Positions 11,561-25,170 of a stretch of 64,000 bases of DNA are shown here, piece after piece; positions within the stretch are counted from its first letter, which is position 1; each line of letters opens with the position of its first letter. The stretch spans positions 35,671,007 to 35,735,006 of the forward strand of contig CM067086.1 of NCBI GenBank assembly GCA_034008185.1, given 5' to 3'. The notes under the pieces were generated by a model that saw only the letters and a list, made by a program, of their open reading frames with translations, searched no databases and had not been told where the DNA came from. The position numbers and the translations under genes are program-made. The stretch is from Gorsachius magnificus. Lineage: Eukaryota; Chordata; Aves; Pelecaniformes; Ardeidae.

Positions 11561-13994
11561 CAGTCTGATCATGATATTTTTAATAAATTACAGAGGGAAG
11601 CAGGGATAGGTGGGTTGTGTTGTACTGACACACACGATGGTGCCAGCTATGAGGACAAGCAGCTGCTCCAGCCCAAGGAATGCAGGGTTTCCAGCTGGAT
11701 GTGGCCACTGTGGTGAAGACCTCAGAAGCGGCACGCAGCTTTGTAGCCTACGTGGGATGGCGTGCTGTGTGTAATAGAGTGGGATGACCCGCTGTGTTGC
11801 TCTGAGCACATCACTTTTCAGTCCTGTGACCTGCAGGGATTTCCAGTTTCAGTACTATTAGACCTATTAATTGGAAAATTAGAAGGCAGGTCTCACAAAA
11901 CATGTGACTTTGGTCTGATCTTTGATTTTCTTGTGTCTTCTATTTTGAGATGTCTGGGTTCTCATTTCCAAGCTATTCTTAGTGACAGCAATGCTGAGAG
12001 AGCAGCATAACCTAGCGCCAGCTTTTTTTGTCTGTTTGGTCCCAAACTATCCGTTCTATCCCTCACTCACAGCCACTTCTGATGAAGCATCCCCCCAATT
12101 CCCTCTAAAACAATATTGCTACGTTAGCTCTGACTTTTTGACTTCATCTAGCTCAGCCAAGGACTCCCATCTTTCCTATCAACTGGAAGGAAAATTCTGC
12201 TTTTTTTTTTTTTTTTTTTATCTAGTGTTGTCTTATATGGATCTTCAGAAAATCCAGCAGCTGAATCTGTGATGATGACCTATAAAGGCATGCAATCAGC
12301 TGGAAGTAATTACAACATGGATATTCTTAATGAGCCAAATCTCCATAATTTTTGATGCAACTATTCTGAATCATTTCCATTTAGCAGAAGATGTGGCTTT
12401 ATTGAGTACTAAGCTTCAAAAAAAAAAAAAAAGGAATCAGGACTGCCATGACATCCTCACACACACACAGACAGAAGCTTAGAAATTAAAAACATTATTT
12501 ATGGCAGTTGTCGGAAAGAAGATACTGATAGGCTTATGTTGACTGTATGATGTACATCAGTGCCGGTAGCTCAGTGGTCTCTTTCACAACTCTCAACTGT
12601 GTCTTGCTCCATATGACTGAGCTCTGAGAGGACTTTTGTTTCAAATGGTTTAACGTAATAACTTCTCTAAATTTCTTTGTATGAAGGAGCATCCATCTGA
12701 GAGCAGAGATTCTGTAAGTAAGAACTCCTACGCCCATTTAAACAACATTAATGTCCAATTAATAGAGCAAAAAACCAAGACATGCAGGAAGAGTCAGAAA
12801 TAGCCGGTTTTCTTTCCCTGTCTTTTCTAAAGCGGTATCTCTGTGCTGCCCGCAGTGCATCATCACTGTACACTTGTTCTGAAAAGCTGAGTAATTTTTG
12901 TATCACCCAACAGCGCATGCTAAGAAAAAGAACTGGGAACAACTGGCAGTGAAACTAGCATAACATAATCTATCAAAACTAAAAAGTAATCTGGTAATTT
13001 AAGAGGTACTGTGTGGTACAAGTAGGTGGCAGCATTATTCCCTGGTCGCTGTTTCTCTGTAAATTTTCCTACATGCCATAAATGTATTCTGTTGATTTAT
13101 GTTACAGGACAATACATAAACTAGTAATTTCTCCTACTGTCTTTTGATAATGTTGCATATATATGATAGCCAAGTACATGCATCAATCACTGTTTTAACT
13201 CCAAAATTTTTTTTTTTTTGAATCCTAACTTTTCTGTGTAGTAGAGACACTATGTATATGAGAAAATACAAGTCTGAATTTCACAGATTGTGTCTCGAGA
13301 CCCACAAGTGAAAGACGTTTTTGGTTGTAATTGTATACTTAGGTTGCCTAACACCTTCTCATAACTTTGCCATTCATTCAGTCCACAACTTTCTCCATGG
13401 CCATTCCTGAGTTTCCCATCCTGGGGGGAGGAAAAAAAAATCATGATAAAGCCAGCTAAAAAATATTTCATAGCAGCCTACTCCCACGGGAGTGGACTTT
13501 GCCTTTGCCCCATGCCTTTGTCATACACAAACGAGAACACCAAAGGAGCAGGTCTCAGCATACAGCCATTACTTTTATGTGAAAGGCGTATAGGGCTTCA
13601 GCTAGGTTATCAGCACCCTAGAGCTTTTCAGTTTTCATCAGGATTTCTTTTTCACTAGCCTGCCAGTTAGCCCTCTCCCACTGCAATCAGGTACGTCCTG
13701 GTGCTAGCGCACGGAAGGAGTGGAAATGGTCAGCCAAGGTTAGAAAATGAAGATAGCACTGGATCAGAACTGACTGGAATGAACTTGAACTGATATGAGA
13801 GGGCATGCAGCTGTGGCTGCCTACACCTCTCTTAAATGTATTGGAAAATACCCTGAGTTGAAAGCAAGGTGGAACTAGGAATTTGGGGGATAGGTCTTCT
13901 GCCAATTGATATTAAATCTCTACAATTACAAGTTGCCTTGTAATCTTACAAAAACCAAAATACATAACTCAATTTTCTATTGATGATCCATCCA
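11561..13994. other. Intergenic sequence upstream of FAM98B
   Basis: No gene recognised. Simple sequence includes a T-run at about 12201-12219, an A-run at about 12419-12432 followed by a short CA tract near 12460, and a T-run near 13208-13219. Short open frames on both strands show no recognisable domain. Confidence 0.6.
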
Positions 13995-14426
13995 CCAAGA
14001 TGATCAAAGGACTGGGAAGCCTGCCATGTGAGGACAGGCTGAAAAAAATGGATTTGTTCAGCCTAGAGAAAAGGAGGCTTAAAGGGGATCTCATCACCAC
14101 ATACCAGTACCTAAGGGGAAGCTACAAGGAAGATGGAGACTCCCTTTTTACAAGGAGTCACATGGAGACAACAGGGGGGATTGGACACAAGTTGCTCTTG
14201 GGGAGATTCCGACTGGACATGAGAAGGAAATTTTTCACAATGAGAACAGTCAACCATTGGAATAATGTCCCCAGGGAAGTGGTTGACTCTGCCACACTGG
14301 ACACTTTTAAGACTCAGCTGGACAGGGTGCTGGGCCATCTTGTCTAGACTGTGCTCTTACCTGGAAAGGTTGGACCAGATGATCCTTGAGGTCCCTTCCA
14401 ACCTAGGATTCTGTGATTCTATGATT
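13995..14426 (+). mobile_element. CR1 LINE, 5'-truncated 3' end
   Basis: A sense-oriented CR1 remnant. The region reads open for about 115 codons (14000-14347) and encodes the far C-terminal end of the ORF2 product, with phrases LFSLEKRRLKGDL, GHKLLLGRFRLDMRRKFF and VNHWNNVPREVV. It is followed by the hallmark CR1 3' end: TTGGACCAGATGATCC, GAGGTCCCTTCCAACC and terminal ATTCTGTGATTCTATGATT. The reverse transcriptase core is absent, as expected from typical 5' truncation. The long frame is therefore a fossil, not a host gene. I could not define target-site duplications, which CR1 usually lacks. Confidence 0.9.
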
Positions 14427-17400
14427 GACATTAAACCAAGGTAAATATCAACCCCTTACTGAACTATCTGTATGGATATAAGTCATACATGGTTACGCTA
14501 TTCAAAACTCCTCGAGAAGTGTTCCTACTGCCAGGCTCGCCGATGGGCAGCGGGCATTCCCATGCTGCCTCATGGCAAGGGTGAGGTGGAAGGGTCCTGC
14601 TTCCTGCTGCACCAGAGCGGTCATCTCCTGGCCAGCATTGCCAACAGAGCAGGCTTCAGGTTGTACGCAGTGTGTACAGCCTGTCTGCTCCTGGTCAGGA
14701 AAGTAAAACTGCCCACAGGTACACTAGCTGCATGTTTCAAAAGGTTTGGTTGCTTCGTCCTTCTCATATGCAGCACAGGAATCAAACCCCAGGTCTCTTG
14801 AATTCAGAGGAGGAGGAGACAGGCTCTGCTTTAATGCGGAAGAGGTACAAAGAATATGTAGCACTAAGAAAAGTTCAGCAGACAATTCTTGACCACTAGA
14901 GGGGATCATAGGCATGGAGGACTGGAATATACGACATGATAAATGCTTTCCTCTAATGCAAGCTTGTCTTTGTGCAACATTGTCCTGTATGTGCACAGTT
15001 TAAAAATGATTGAGAAAAGACAGCATGTTATGCATGCTTAAGCTGATACAAGAAGCTTATATTAATTGACTTTAAAGCAGATCAATAACAGGTTGTTAAA
15101 TTGTTAAAATGAAGTAACTTCTTTACACAGATTTTTCTTTCATCAGTTTAAATTAATACAGCTTAAACCTGTTCAACTTCCATCTGTAAAAAAGCACTAG
15201 CCATTCTTTTAACCTATTCAAAAAAATAGGCACTGTTCTTCAGACTCGCTGACATTTGAACAAGGGTAGCTTGCTTGTTTAAAAACTAATGTTAATTGCT
15301 TTTAACCCTTCTATAAACACCTTATATTTAAGGATTATTTGGGGGTACCCACCCCAGGCACTAGCAACTTAATTTCATCATTGTGGAACCAGACTGCAAG
15401 TTAAAATTGATCTGTATATAAATTACATCAATCTTGCAAATAAAGTACATGTGAATGATGGGTAGACTAACTACTGAACCTGAACGGATTCATAGTAGCT
15501 ACAAGAATCCTGCCCATCAATTTAAGGGCTACGCTACTGAAATTGAAGCTGACCTGCCGTCATAAATGTTGGATTTAGACATCACCCTTCTAACATCTCC
15601 CAGACCAAACCAAGCCACCTGAAGTAGTGACATCAAAGTTTTCAGTCCAAAATTAATTCTTTGGGGAAATTATGCACAGTGATAAATTCTGCAGAATGAA
15701 AATTTCAATTTCTTGAAAATGGGCTGTTTTCAAACTATTTTTTCAGGGCACATGTCTCTGCATGGATGGTGCGGGAGAGGTCAGAACCAGGCAGTCATCA
15801 ACACCTTGCACAATGACTGCAACGCACCGACCAGTCCTCTTTTTCCAGTGCTTGCCTAAGGAGACAGCGGCTCTTCATTGTCCTGGAGTTGGAATGAAGT
15901 CAATAAGGGACAGTCTAGCTCTGTAATGTTATAGACTTGATTGCACGTAGTTGAAGTTACTGAGATTTTTGTCATTTACTTTAGAAGGAGTAGGTGTGGG
16001 GCCTAAATATTTCGGTGAGATGTGCTCGTAGCTTTTAGCATCACTGATAAAGATAAATAATCCCTTCCAGACCAGGTTTCTACACTTACTTGCTTCTGGT
16101 TTTTTTTCTGGTGCTGCATTGCAAGAGCAGCGTTATGACTACTGAAAGAACCTAGATTTCTTTTTGCTTAAGCAGAGTCTCACATTGAATATGTTAATAC
16201 ACAACAACATAGCAAGAAAGGTGTTGACCATAAGCAGCTTTACCAAAGGGAAAGCTGAGTGACTGGTGGAATTGCCAGCACCTTTCACCTCTGTCAGGGG
16301 ACTCAATTTAATCCCCTTCTCACTACCAAGGTAGCCATTATGCCACGAGGACGACTTACTTCTGAAGTTTCTCATGGATTTTTGTAAAGGGAAAGTGAGG
16401 AGATGATTTAGTTTGTAGGTGCCCAGTGAACATTTGTTTGCAGAAGAGGCTGCTGAGTACCGGTCATAATTTTGTGGACATTATGCCATTACAAATGAGA
16501 CCAAAGCCTAAAACTAGTGCAACATACTAAGTGAGCAAAAAAAGACAGACCTGCAGTAAGTCTGGCCCCTGCTACAGCAAATGTTCAGCCTGGCAGGACA
16601 AAGCAATGAATATTCCAAGTTCATATTTCTCATTCTTTTAAAAATAAACTGTGCCCATTTTGCTCTTCAGACCATATGGCACGAATCATTTCAGTGAAGC
16701 ATTCATCACACCATGATTTACACTGACATTATTTCCTAGAAGTTAAGTGGTGGGGCTTCACTGTGAGGAGCTTCATGTATTACACCTGTTCTCTCTTTGT
16801 TTTCACTTGTTACGTCGAAAGGTAACTGCAGTCATCTCAGCTCAAAACTAGAGTTACAGGAGTGAAAAACCAAGCACAAGGTGTTCCTGCTTTTAGGTTT
16901 TCTGGTTGAAACTTAATCTCCTCATAAACCTACAGAAACTTTGATTTTCAGCTTTTATACTCCTGTGTGATGTAGTCATAGGTGCCTGTTTGATACTTAA
17001 TTCTGTTTTCATTTTAAGAAAGCACAACAGAGGAAAGGCTTATGACGGTTCTTATGAAAATATGAATTTAATTAAAATATGCTGAATATTTAAATGGAGA
17101 AGAAGGTATGTGTGTGAGTTGCCTGAAAAGGATCCTCTGAGGTCAGAAACCCACTACCGAGCCCCCACAACCTATGTCAGTCACACTGGAAGGCTGCAGA
17201 GTTCCCCGGGAAAGCATGTGTATGAGGGCACCACCGGCGCTACGCTGCCTCCATAGGGAAACCAGGCATCTAGATTTGCAAAAGCTCCCTCTTTCAGCTC
17301 ACAACTCTTTTTTTTTATCGCTACCTGCTTCTGTATTCCATGCATTTGCCACAGGTAAGTAACTTTTCTGTGGGTTTTTCCCCCCTATTAGCTTCTTTCT

Positions 17401-19499
17401 GATGAGGAGAACAGCAATTGCAGAAAGGAAGATCTTTTGCATATAGGAAGACAAAATGATTTCTCTGATAGTCACATACACAGTGTGACCTTGGGAAATC
17501 ACTTAAAACTCTTTGTGCTTCAGGTGTAAAAACCAGTGTTATCTGGGTAGGAAAGACGGTAGGCCAGAACTTAATACACTTAAGAAATAATAATCATCAT
17601 CATACTCTCCTCAACTAATAAAATGTGAAGTATCAGAATATCTGTCCTAGTTAAAATAAAAGACAGGAAACATGGGACTTCTGAAAAAAAAAAAAAACCA
17701 AACCAAATTAAAACATCATGAAGTGGCAAATGCTGGGTCTTGAATGTAAAGCTGAGACTTTCAAAGTATGAGACATCCATTCCACTGGGGCTTGACTCAC
17801 AAGTCATACTTCACAATTTGTAGCAAAACTGGATCCTTAACATATTGGAATAAAGATTTTCAACAAGCTTCCATCTGTTAAACCAGCAAACTGGCTTGGT
17901 CTGATCATGCTTGCTGTTTTAATAAATAGCCAGCATCATTTTTCAAACCACAGCTTTCAAATTAGTTTGCAGGATTTCAACTCGCACTCGTTGTGGCCAG
18001 TCCTGAAAGGTTTACATTGCTTGTATGTTTGGAGGAGCCTACACCACAAAGAGGGCCCAAGCTGACAGCCGGTGGCTTGGAAGAAAGGCATACCAGTGCC
18101 AGTTAGGAAGGATGGGCTGAGAAGTGACCTCAGGATAGCCACTTCCTTGACTAATGGCATTGCTAATGAGACGTAATTGGTCTCAAACAGGAAGGGAGGC
18201 AACCGCTGAAGTCCGAAAGCAACTCCCTGTCTGGAAGGTGTGTTTGCCACAGAAAAAAAAAGCCACTCTGTTAGCATGGGAAAATGAACTGAGGGCATAT
18301 TTGTCTTTTTGTTGGTTTTGGTTTTTTCAACAGCACAAATGAAAATGTCAACAAAGAAGTGTGCATGAAATGAAATTCTTGCTTTTCCCTCTCTAAAAGA
18401 AGACACGCTTCTAATTTAAAGGCTTCAGTAGTGCTACACAAGCAGTTTTCAGGGAGCCTGGTAATGGAATGGCTTCAACAAGCAAGATTAGATCCTGATG
18501 TTTTGCATTCTATGACAGAAATTCCCTTCTAGGTAGGGATTAAGCTCCAAAAGAAAGTGTGACCTGAATGTAAATCAGCATAAACTTGCGATTCTGAAAC
18601 TGTAAACAGGCCACTCACCTCTTAGCATACTAACTCAGAAAGTTACTATTGTTGTATCAATAACGGGTACTTAATGATAATCATGTTGTGAGGGGAAAAA
18701 CCAACAAACATCCCCCCTAACTTACCTGGCTAATGCCCAGCACTCACTACTGCCAAATTGCCTTTCCTTTCTAATCACTGTATGTGAGAATAGAGAAAAT
18801 TAATTCAATATTCTAAATGGTTTTCTCTGGACAACAGACGTCAAATTAATAACTGGTTGTACTTATGCTCATTACAAATGAAAACTGCTGGAGTTTGTGG
18901 ATAACATGACTGGAAGAACCTGAAGAGGAGAGATGCGATAGGAGGCTGCGAGAGGGTGAGAGAAGGGACGCTTAGGGTATGTATATATTTTTGATCATTT
19001 TATATATTAGTACTAAAGGTTAAAGCAAAGCATCAATAAAGTTAAGATGAATGCTTGTGGTCCGGGGGAAAGCATTCAAAAAGCCATCCAAGAGAAATCG
19101 TAATGGGAGAGGTGATTAACAAAAAAAAAAAAAGGAAAAAAATTTGAAAACAATTACTAAATATTAACAGGTAGAAAGACATACAGGCTAGAAAGGCTGA
19201 GCATACTTGCTTTATGCCCCATGCCTCTCAAGTCCTGAGTGTGAGGAGAATCCAAAATAGGAAGTGGTGAGGATTCGGATGCTGGCCTCCAACCTATACC
19301 ATTAGAGGTTTTTTTATGAGACAGCAGAAAAAAATGAATTGTCTCTTCTCCATTTTTTCTGTTTCCACATCCAGGGTCATCAGTTTTGCATGCATGCTGT
19401 CCTGGTGTGTTTGATCCAGACTCTTTCTCCTCTCCATCTCAATTTTTATTTGTCCCAGCCCCCCTCATGAATTTCAGGAGACCGCAAAGCACGGGAAGT
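14427..19499. other. Intergenic, no gene recognised
   Basis: AT-rich non-coding sequence with isolated A- or T-runs (for example 17683-17696 and 19123-19133). The short open frames on both strands have no recognisable domains, splice structure or repeat family. Confidence 0.55.
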
Positions 19500-20140
19500 G
19501 TTAAAGGTTTGGTGATATGGTTGCTTAAATAATCTAATCTACATGAAACAGCTGAGCCAGCATGGCTGAAGTAATAAAAAATTGAGTAAATTAAAGGAGC
19601 ATGAAGCATTTGAGCCCAAATGGTTGAAGTCTGACAACACTAGAAGCAATTAAAAAATGTATGACGTGGCCTTTAATGCATACAGTCTTCCTCTCGTGGA
19701 GAATTTAATACAAATACACACACGTGCACACATACATACATATAAATATGTATATATAAAAGCAGGTCACTAACATATTTGGGGCTGGGGGTAGGTTTTG
19801 GATCTTAGGCTCTGTCATTCAAGCGATTCACCTATGTACTGCTTTTGTAAAAAGTTCTTAACCTAATTCTATTGGATTCTCCTAGAAAAAGAACGAAGGT
19901 ATTTTTGGAAAGCTTATTTTGCTTTGCCTTGAACTGTGGGCCTTTTTTTTTTTAATAGTAACTCAGCCTTTTGGTTTTCTTTCACCCCTTTCACCCCCTC
20001 TGTTGCTATTCCTTGAGAACTGTGGGTGGCCGATGAAGCAGTGAACATCACATGATGTCACTTAGCAACCTGATGTTCATAAATAGCAACAATCATTTTT
20101 CTAATGGCTATTTTTCCCCATCAGGAAAAATGCTTAGACC
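19500..20140. promoter_or_regulatory. Candidate conserved non-coding block
   Basis: This block has the look of a conserved element: homeodomain-like TAAT/ATTA cores at 19525-19640, low repeat content, and at 20048-20076 a cluster ATGATGTCACTTAGCAACC combining a CRE-like TGATGTCA with a GCAAC half X-box. An (AC/AT)-rich microsatellite at about 19709-19761 interrupts it. Conservation is inferred from texture only. Confidence 0.25.
19709..19761. repeat. Degenerate CA/TA microsatellite
   Basis: Alternating ACACAC, CATACATA and TATATA motifs over about 50 bp. Confidence 0.8.
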
Positions 20141-23100
20141 CAGTCCATTCTGACAGTGCCAAATTCTTCCTCAGACCTTCCAGCATATTTATTGCTTATG
20201 CTTTCCTTTGTGGGGGTCTGATTCCAAATGATAACACCATGGCTGATGCTCCTAGAAGGCTTCTAATAAATTTCTAAGCGTATGGTAGCATCTAATGACA
20301 ATAATTGTTAGCACCCTTGAAGCTCTTTAAGAATGGTCTCCTCTCCCTTTCCCCAAATGTCTGCATTGCATAAATCTCAGATGACCTCAACATGAGATGA
20401 AATCAGAAGGATCATCCACAAATGACTTTTTTTTTTTTTAAAAAAATGCCTTTGGGGAATACTCAGGAAGCTCAGAAATTCTTCAATTCTTTCAGAAAGA
20501 ATCTGGCAGGATTTTTGTGCATCCTCTTAATATTAGTATTATAATACGTATATAATATATATATAATCCTTTAAAATATTGGCTATGCTGAGAAGGACTG
20601 CCTTTGTTAAATTATAATTTTTGCCAACAGCATACCTTCACATGAGTTACTAAGACAGAAACCAAAAGATAAGATCATAAACTAAGAAAAGTAGAATTGT
20701 GCAAGCCTTTGAAAAGGATCTTGCAAAAAAAAAATTGGTTAAGAAATATAGCAAAATTATGCAACCACCTAAGCTCAACTTGTCCCCAAGGAGATCTCTG
20801 TCTGAGAGCACAGAAAAAAACCCAAATCCTGTCTGTGCGGCATCAGTTCCCCTCTCCTGAACCATATGGCTGCTCCTCAAAGAGTTGGGGGCTCTGTAAC
20901 TGAGAAGAGGGAGTAATGTGGGTGAAACCAAGACGCTGTCATCATGTGTGCGTGACGGCTTCCACAAATCTTCCAGCTACCCTGTAAATGCTCTTCTCCC
21001 TCTCACTATTTGCATTGCTAATTCATACACCAAGTAACTACTGGCTAAACTACACAGATAGGGAAAAGTATCTGGATTTCTTGCTCCCTTTATTGTTTTT
21101 TTATTTGATTTTTAAAAATTTTTAATATGCTATGGAACAGAGAAGTAAGGAAGATACAACTTCCTTTTTATTTCCAAGACATCTTTCGTCATTCATACCT
21201 TCTTTCTATAGAGCTGCATTTCATTTCTATTAAACCAGGGAGAAAAAAAATCTACATTAGAAACGTTTAGCCCACAGAGCTCTGTACAGCTCTCATGTAG
21301 CTGCACGATCTCATATCAGCAAACTTTTGTCATCTGAGCCACTTCAGGGAGACAGGCTCATAACTGGAGGGTGGCAGCAGCAAAACTGCTGCGAGCAGCC
21401 TTGAAATTTCAGCTTCAGTCTGCGTGGTGGAAGCCGGAGGAATAGGAACTGCCAAATGCACCACTTCCTCCTGCGTGAGGGAAGGACAGTGGTACTTAAT
21501 CAACAGCTCTCAAATAGTCTACTAAAACCTTTAAATTCAGCTTAACAGGAGAGGCAGATATAATGATCCCTCCACTATATTACTTTCTACTGTTTCTTCC
21601 AACAAGCAAGCAAAGTTAAGGACTGCTTTCGTGAAAGATTAATTCATCCACGCTGGGATTTGGCATAAATTATGTGGACTGAGAAAATGAATGAGGGATT
21701 ATGGCCCCTGCGAATGCATGTTTTATTCCCTGCCAATGCAAGAAATTTGGTTGTTGTTTTTTTTTTTAACCCACATTTTTATTACTTTATGCATGATGTG
21801 ATTACTCACAGAAATCATCACATTCAGGACATGTGCTGGCTGGAGACATAGGAAGAGTAAGTCCTTAGCCTGATAACTTCCCAACACATTTTTATTTACC
21901 TTGTAGTCCTTTTACAAGTTATGGTGTGGATTAGAGTTGGAAGACATAGCTAAATGAAAGACAGATTGTGGGGTGTAACAAAACTAAATTCACAAACAGC
22001 TATGAGCTGCAGTGAAGATGATTTAGGGCGGAAGAATATTTCATGCTCTTTGCATGTCAGTAGATGGTGCTCTGTACGCTATCTACATACACAACATACG
22101 TGTGCAGAGCGGTTTTATAGACAGTGAGTGTTATGTAGCCTTCCTTCAGTGGAATGGAAAGGATTTCTGGGGAGAAAAAGTATATTAAAGTCAAGTTATT
22201 TATAATTTTAGTTATATTAACTTAAAAATATACTTTGTCCCTTATTTTCTTTCTAACACTGCTTTCTATCCAGGTGTGTTCTTACAGGGTTATTACTTCA
22301 GTAGGTCTTCTGGCTTCTCCATCATCATATAAGATAGTAAATAAAAACAAAGTAAAGTAAATAGTAAATAAGTTTGCTTCACAACTTAACTGATTTTCAT
22401 TGTAACCCCCATACACGCAGCTATATGTAGCTCCATGTGTAGATCCATTGAGGTCCTTATCTGAGAATGTTATTGCTTAACAGTCTTTTGAGACCCCTAT
22501 TTTAGCAATAAATTTAGTTTTAATAGATTTTATGTTAGCTCTTGATGCTGATCTTCACAAATTATCATTCCCCTTACTTGTTCCCATCATTAGGTGACAC
22601 CTATACGCACATTAGTGTTGTTTAAAAGTTCTCTTGTAGGAGCTTTTGCTCATCCTCATTTTATTTTTTCCAGACATCCATTTGGACACCAGACTACCTA
22701 GAAAATTTCCAATCATAAATACAAATAAAAAAATCAGTAGCGTTGAGACACGTCCCAACCATGCGGTACGCTGTTTCCTGTGGGCTTTACTAAGATGAAG
22801 AGTTCAGCATTGTGCGAGACAGGAAGCTCTTTGTTTGGGAACAGTTACAAATCACAGCATGTACAAAGCATCCAAGCTGTCAGTGGCCACTCTAGTCCCA
22901 TGATGGCAGTGGAAAAGCTCCTTTACTCTAAGATAAATTGAGTACACCGTGTGGGCACCCAAGGTCCTTTTCACCACTGCTTTCCCACAGAGGGTGGGTG
23001 CTCCTTGCCATCTTTCTAAATGCAAAGCTAAAATAAAGGCAGTGAAAAATTATTTTTAGATGTGAAAAAAAAATGGTTTTAATTTGTGATTCCACTGAGA

Positions 23101-24750
23101 CACTGCTGTGTTTCAAGAAGAAAAATACAGTGGGCAGAAGGGAGGAATCAGGGTAACATGCTGGAGCAGTTTCCAGGTCAGTCTTCAGCTCTGTCAGTCT
23201 TCCTGCAGACAACTTAATGGAAGTGCTCAAATCTTCAGCCAGGTTTTGCATGCTACCAGCTGTAATGCATGCCCTGATGTAAGTGCCCAGCCTTACTCCA
23301 TATAGCACGAAAAGACTTAGATGTCAAAGGGTGAAGTTCGTAAGCCTGAGTGATCTGAGCAGCAGATGGCTTGGTTATCTAGTAGGACACATTGAGGGGC
23401 AGGCATGGGCCTAAGTATTGCTTTTATTCTTCTAAGTAACAGTCAAATAATTTTTTTAACAGCTAAGAAAAGAGAGTTGGAGGTGGTACACTTCAACTTG
23501 CTATTCCAGCATTTTCTGTATTGTGGGGGATCCAAATTCAAACCTCTACTCGGTAGCCACCAGGCTGAGGCTTTCTCAGGCAAGCCCTCTTCTTAAAGAT
23601 TGTCAGTTATGACTAAATTGGTTTCACAGAGAAATTTCTAGAACGCAGTCTTCCCCTGCCCAGCTGCATGCCTTGAAAATGCACCTTTTTGGCACGGCAA
23701 ATACGTGTTTTATAGAAAGCAAACTCCACTAAAGAAATTTGTCAGAGCACCTGGTGGATGGAGCAATCACCTAGGAACAACCACACCAGTGCTGATGGGG
23801 ACCAAGCCTGGGACCCACAGCCCAAGGGGTTACTCAGACAGGCTGAACTATTGGGACAAGCTCGTATACCCATCTTACTGGAGAATTTATACTCCAGATT
23901 TAGGCGGTAAATCAAGAATCATGGATAAAAAAAGGTGAGGAACCTCTGTTTTGTGAATCCTGGCAGACCACTGGGGGTGCCCAGCAGCCAGCTGTTTGAT
24001 AGAGTTGCAACTTGATGGACCCGTGTGTCTGTGCAACAGATACCATGACTTCACACATGAAGTATTATGTATTTAGTGACTTTAGGTGCCTTTCCATGTT
24101 GAGCAGATAAGGCAACTGTATGTATGTGTCTGCAAGAGCCTACGGAGACACTTGAGGAAAAAATCCTTGCTCTGAATTTAGCCCACAATCCCTATGAGAC
24201 TCAGTTGGCTGGCTGAGAAATGGGAATACTGTCACATCCTTACTTCCTGGAAGTATTGTAAAGGAAACCGCTTGCTGAGATTGAGAAGCGTAGAGGCAGT
24301 ACAGCTGCACAGAAAGGGAGGGAGCCTAATGTGTTTGATAGAATAAGACAGTTTCTTGAGATATAGATATCAGGAGGAGAAAATGTCTTTTTGGCTGAAA
24401 ATGTTAAATAAGTCTCTTCCTAGATACTACAACTGTAGTAAACATTTATAAAGCAATGACCAACTCTAGAATCAAAAGGAAGATTAACAGCTTTAGTTTT
24501 ATATGCTAGCAGCCAAATTCTTTTCTCACTCTGTGGAATTCATCCAGGCTTCTACTCTCTAACTTTAGTGAGTTACTCCAGATTCAAACCAGTGTAAGCA
24601 AGGGCAAGTTAAAAATACTTGTGCCACAATTGGCCTTGGAAAATACATTGCTTCATGATAGATGTTAAACTGACTGCTGAGGCAGACAGCATGTCTTGCC
24701 CATAATCATTTTGTATTTGCTTCTTTTCCTCAGTCCTTAAAATGAGTTCA
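20141..24750. other. Intergenic, no gene recognised
   Basis: Non-coding sequence. It includes an A/T-run at about 20428-20447, TA-rich repeats at 20545-20567 and a T-run at 21756-21768. A CTCF-like word lies at 22057-22070 (see findings). The open frame at 22928-23308 on the minus strand has no recognisable domain. Confidence 0.55.
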
Positions 24751-24759
24751 TGACTTCAT

Positions 24760-25170
24760 GACTCTAAGAGTAAATACATTATATAATGAATACACTTTTT
24801 ATTCACTATTTGGAGGAAATTAAAGTAAATGTTGTATGTAATAATACTGCATGGAAAAAGCAATGATAATTAGCTGATGAGAGAGTTAATATGAAGGGCA
24901 CTCAGTTAATCCTGTGGTCTGAGGTAAATGGCAGACAATCAAGTAAACCTAATTAACATCATAAAACAAAGACAAACAGCATTAGCCCACCAGCTCTTGG
25001 CTAATCTATTATTTTCTTCAGAATACCATTGCATGAAAAGGTTAGGGTGTATATACCCAAATAAACCCAATTCCATAAATGAATTGTCACTTCGTATTGC
25101 TGAAAAAATGTCAGTAAAGACCTTTTGTTCCATTTATAGGATGTTGCTTAGATAGATTTCCTTTTCACTT
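24760..25170. promoter_or_regulatory. Candidate conserved non-coding element
   Basis: About 400 bp, AT-rich but complex, with many homeodomain-type cores (TAATGAATA, ATAATTAGCTGAT, CCTAATTAACATC) and no repeat signature. Both strands are open over about 200 bp (24928-25155 plus; 24939-25133 minus), yet neither translation resembles a known domain. That fits a slowly evolving regulatory element better than a gene. Inference from texture. Confidence 0.3.

Noticed and set aside
10616..11572. Long open frames on both strands in the GC-rich region (up to 217 codons)
   Set aside because: They overlap each other in most frames, consist of Pro/Ala/Gly/Arg-rich sequence and reflect the rarity of stops in a CpG island. 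Only the short FAM98B exon 1 has homology and a splice site.
14000..14347. 115-codon plus-strand frame as a host gene
   Set aside because: Its wording and the following ATTCTATG-type end are those of the CR1 LINE ORF2 C-terminus.
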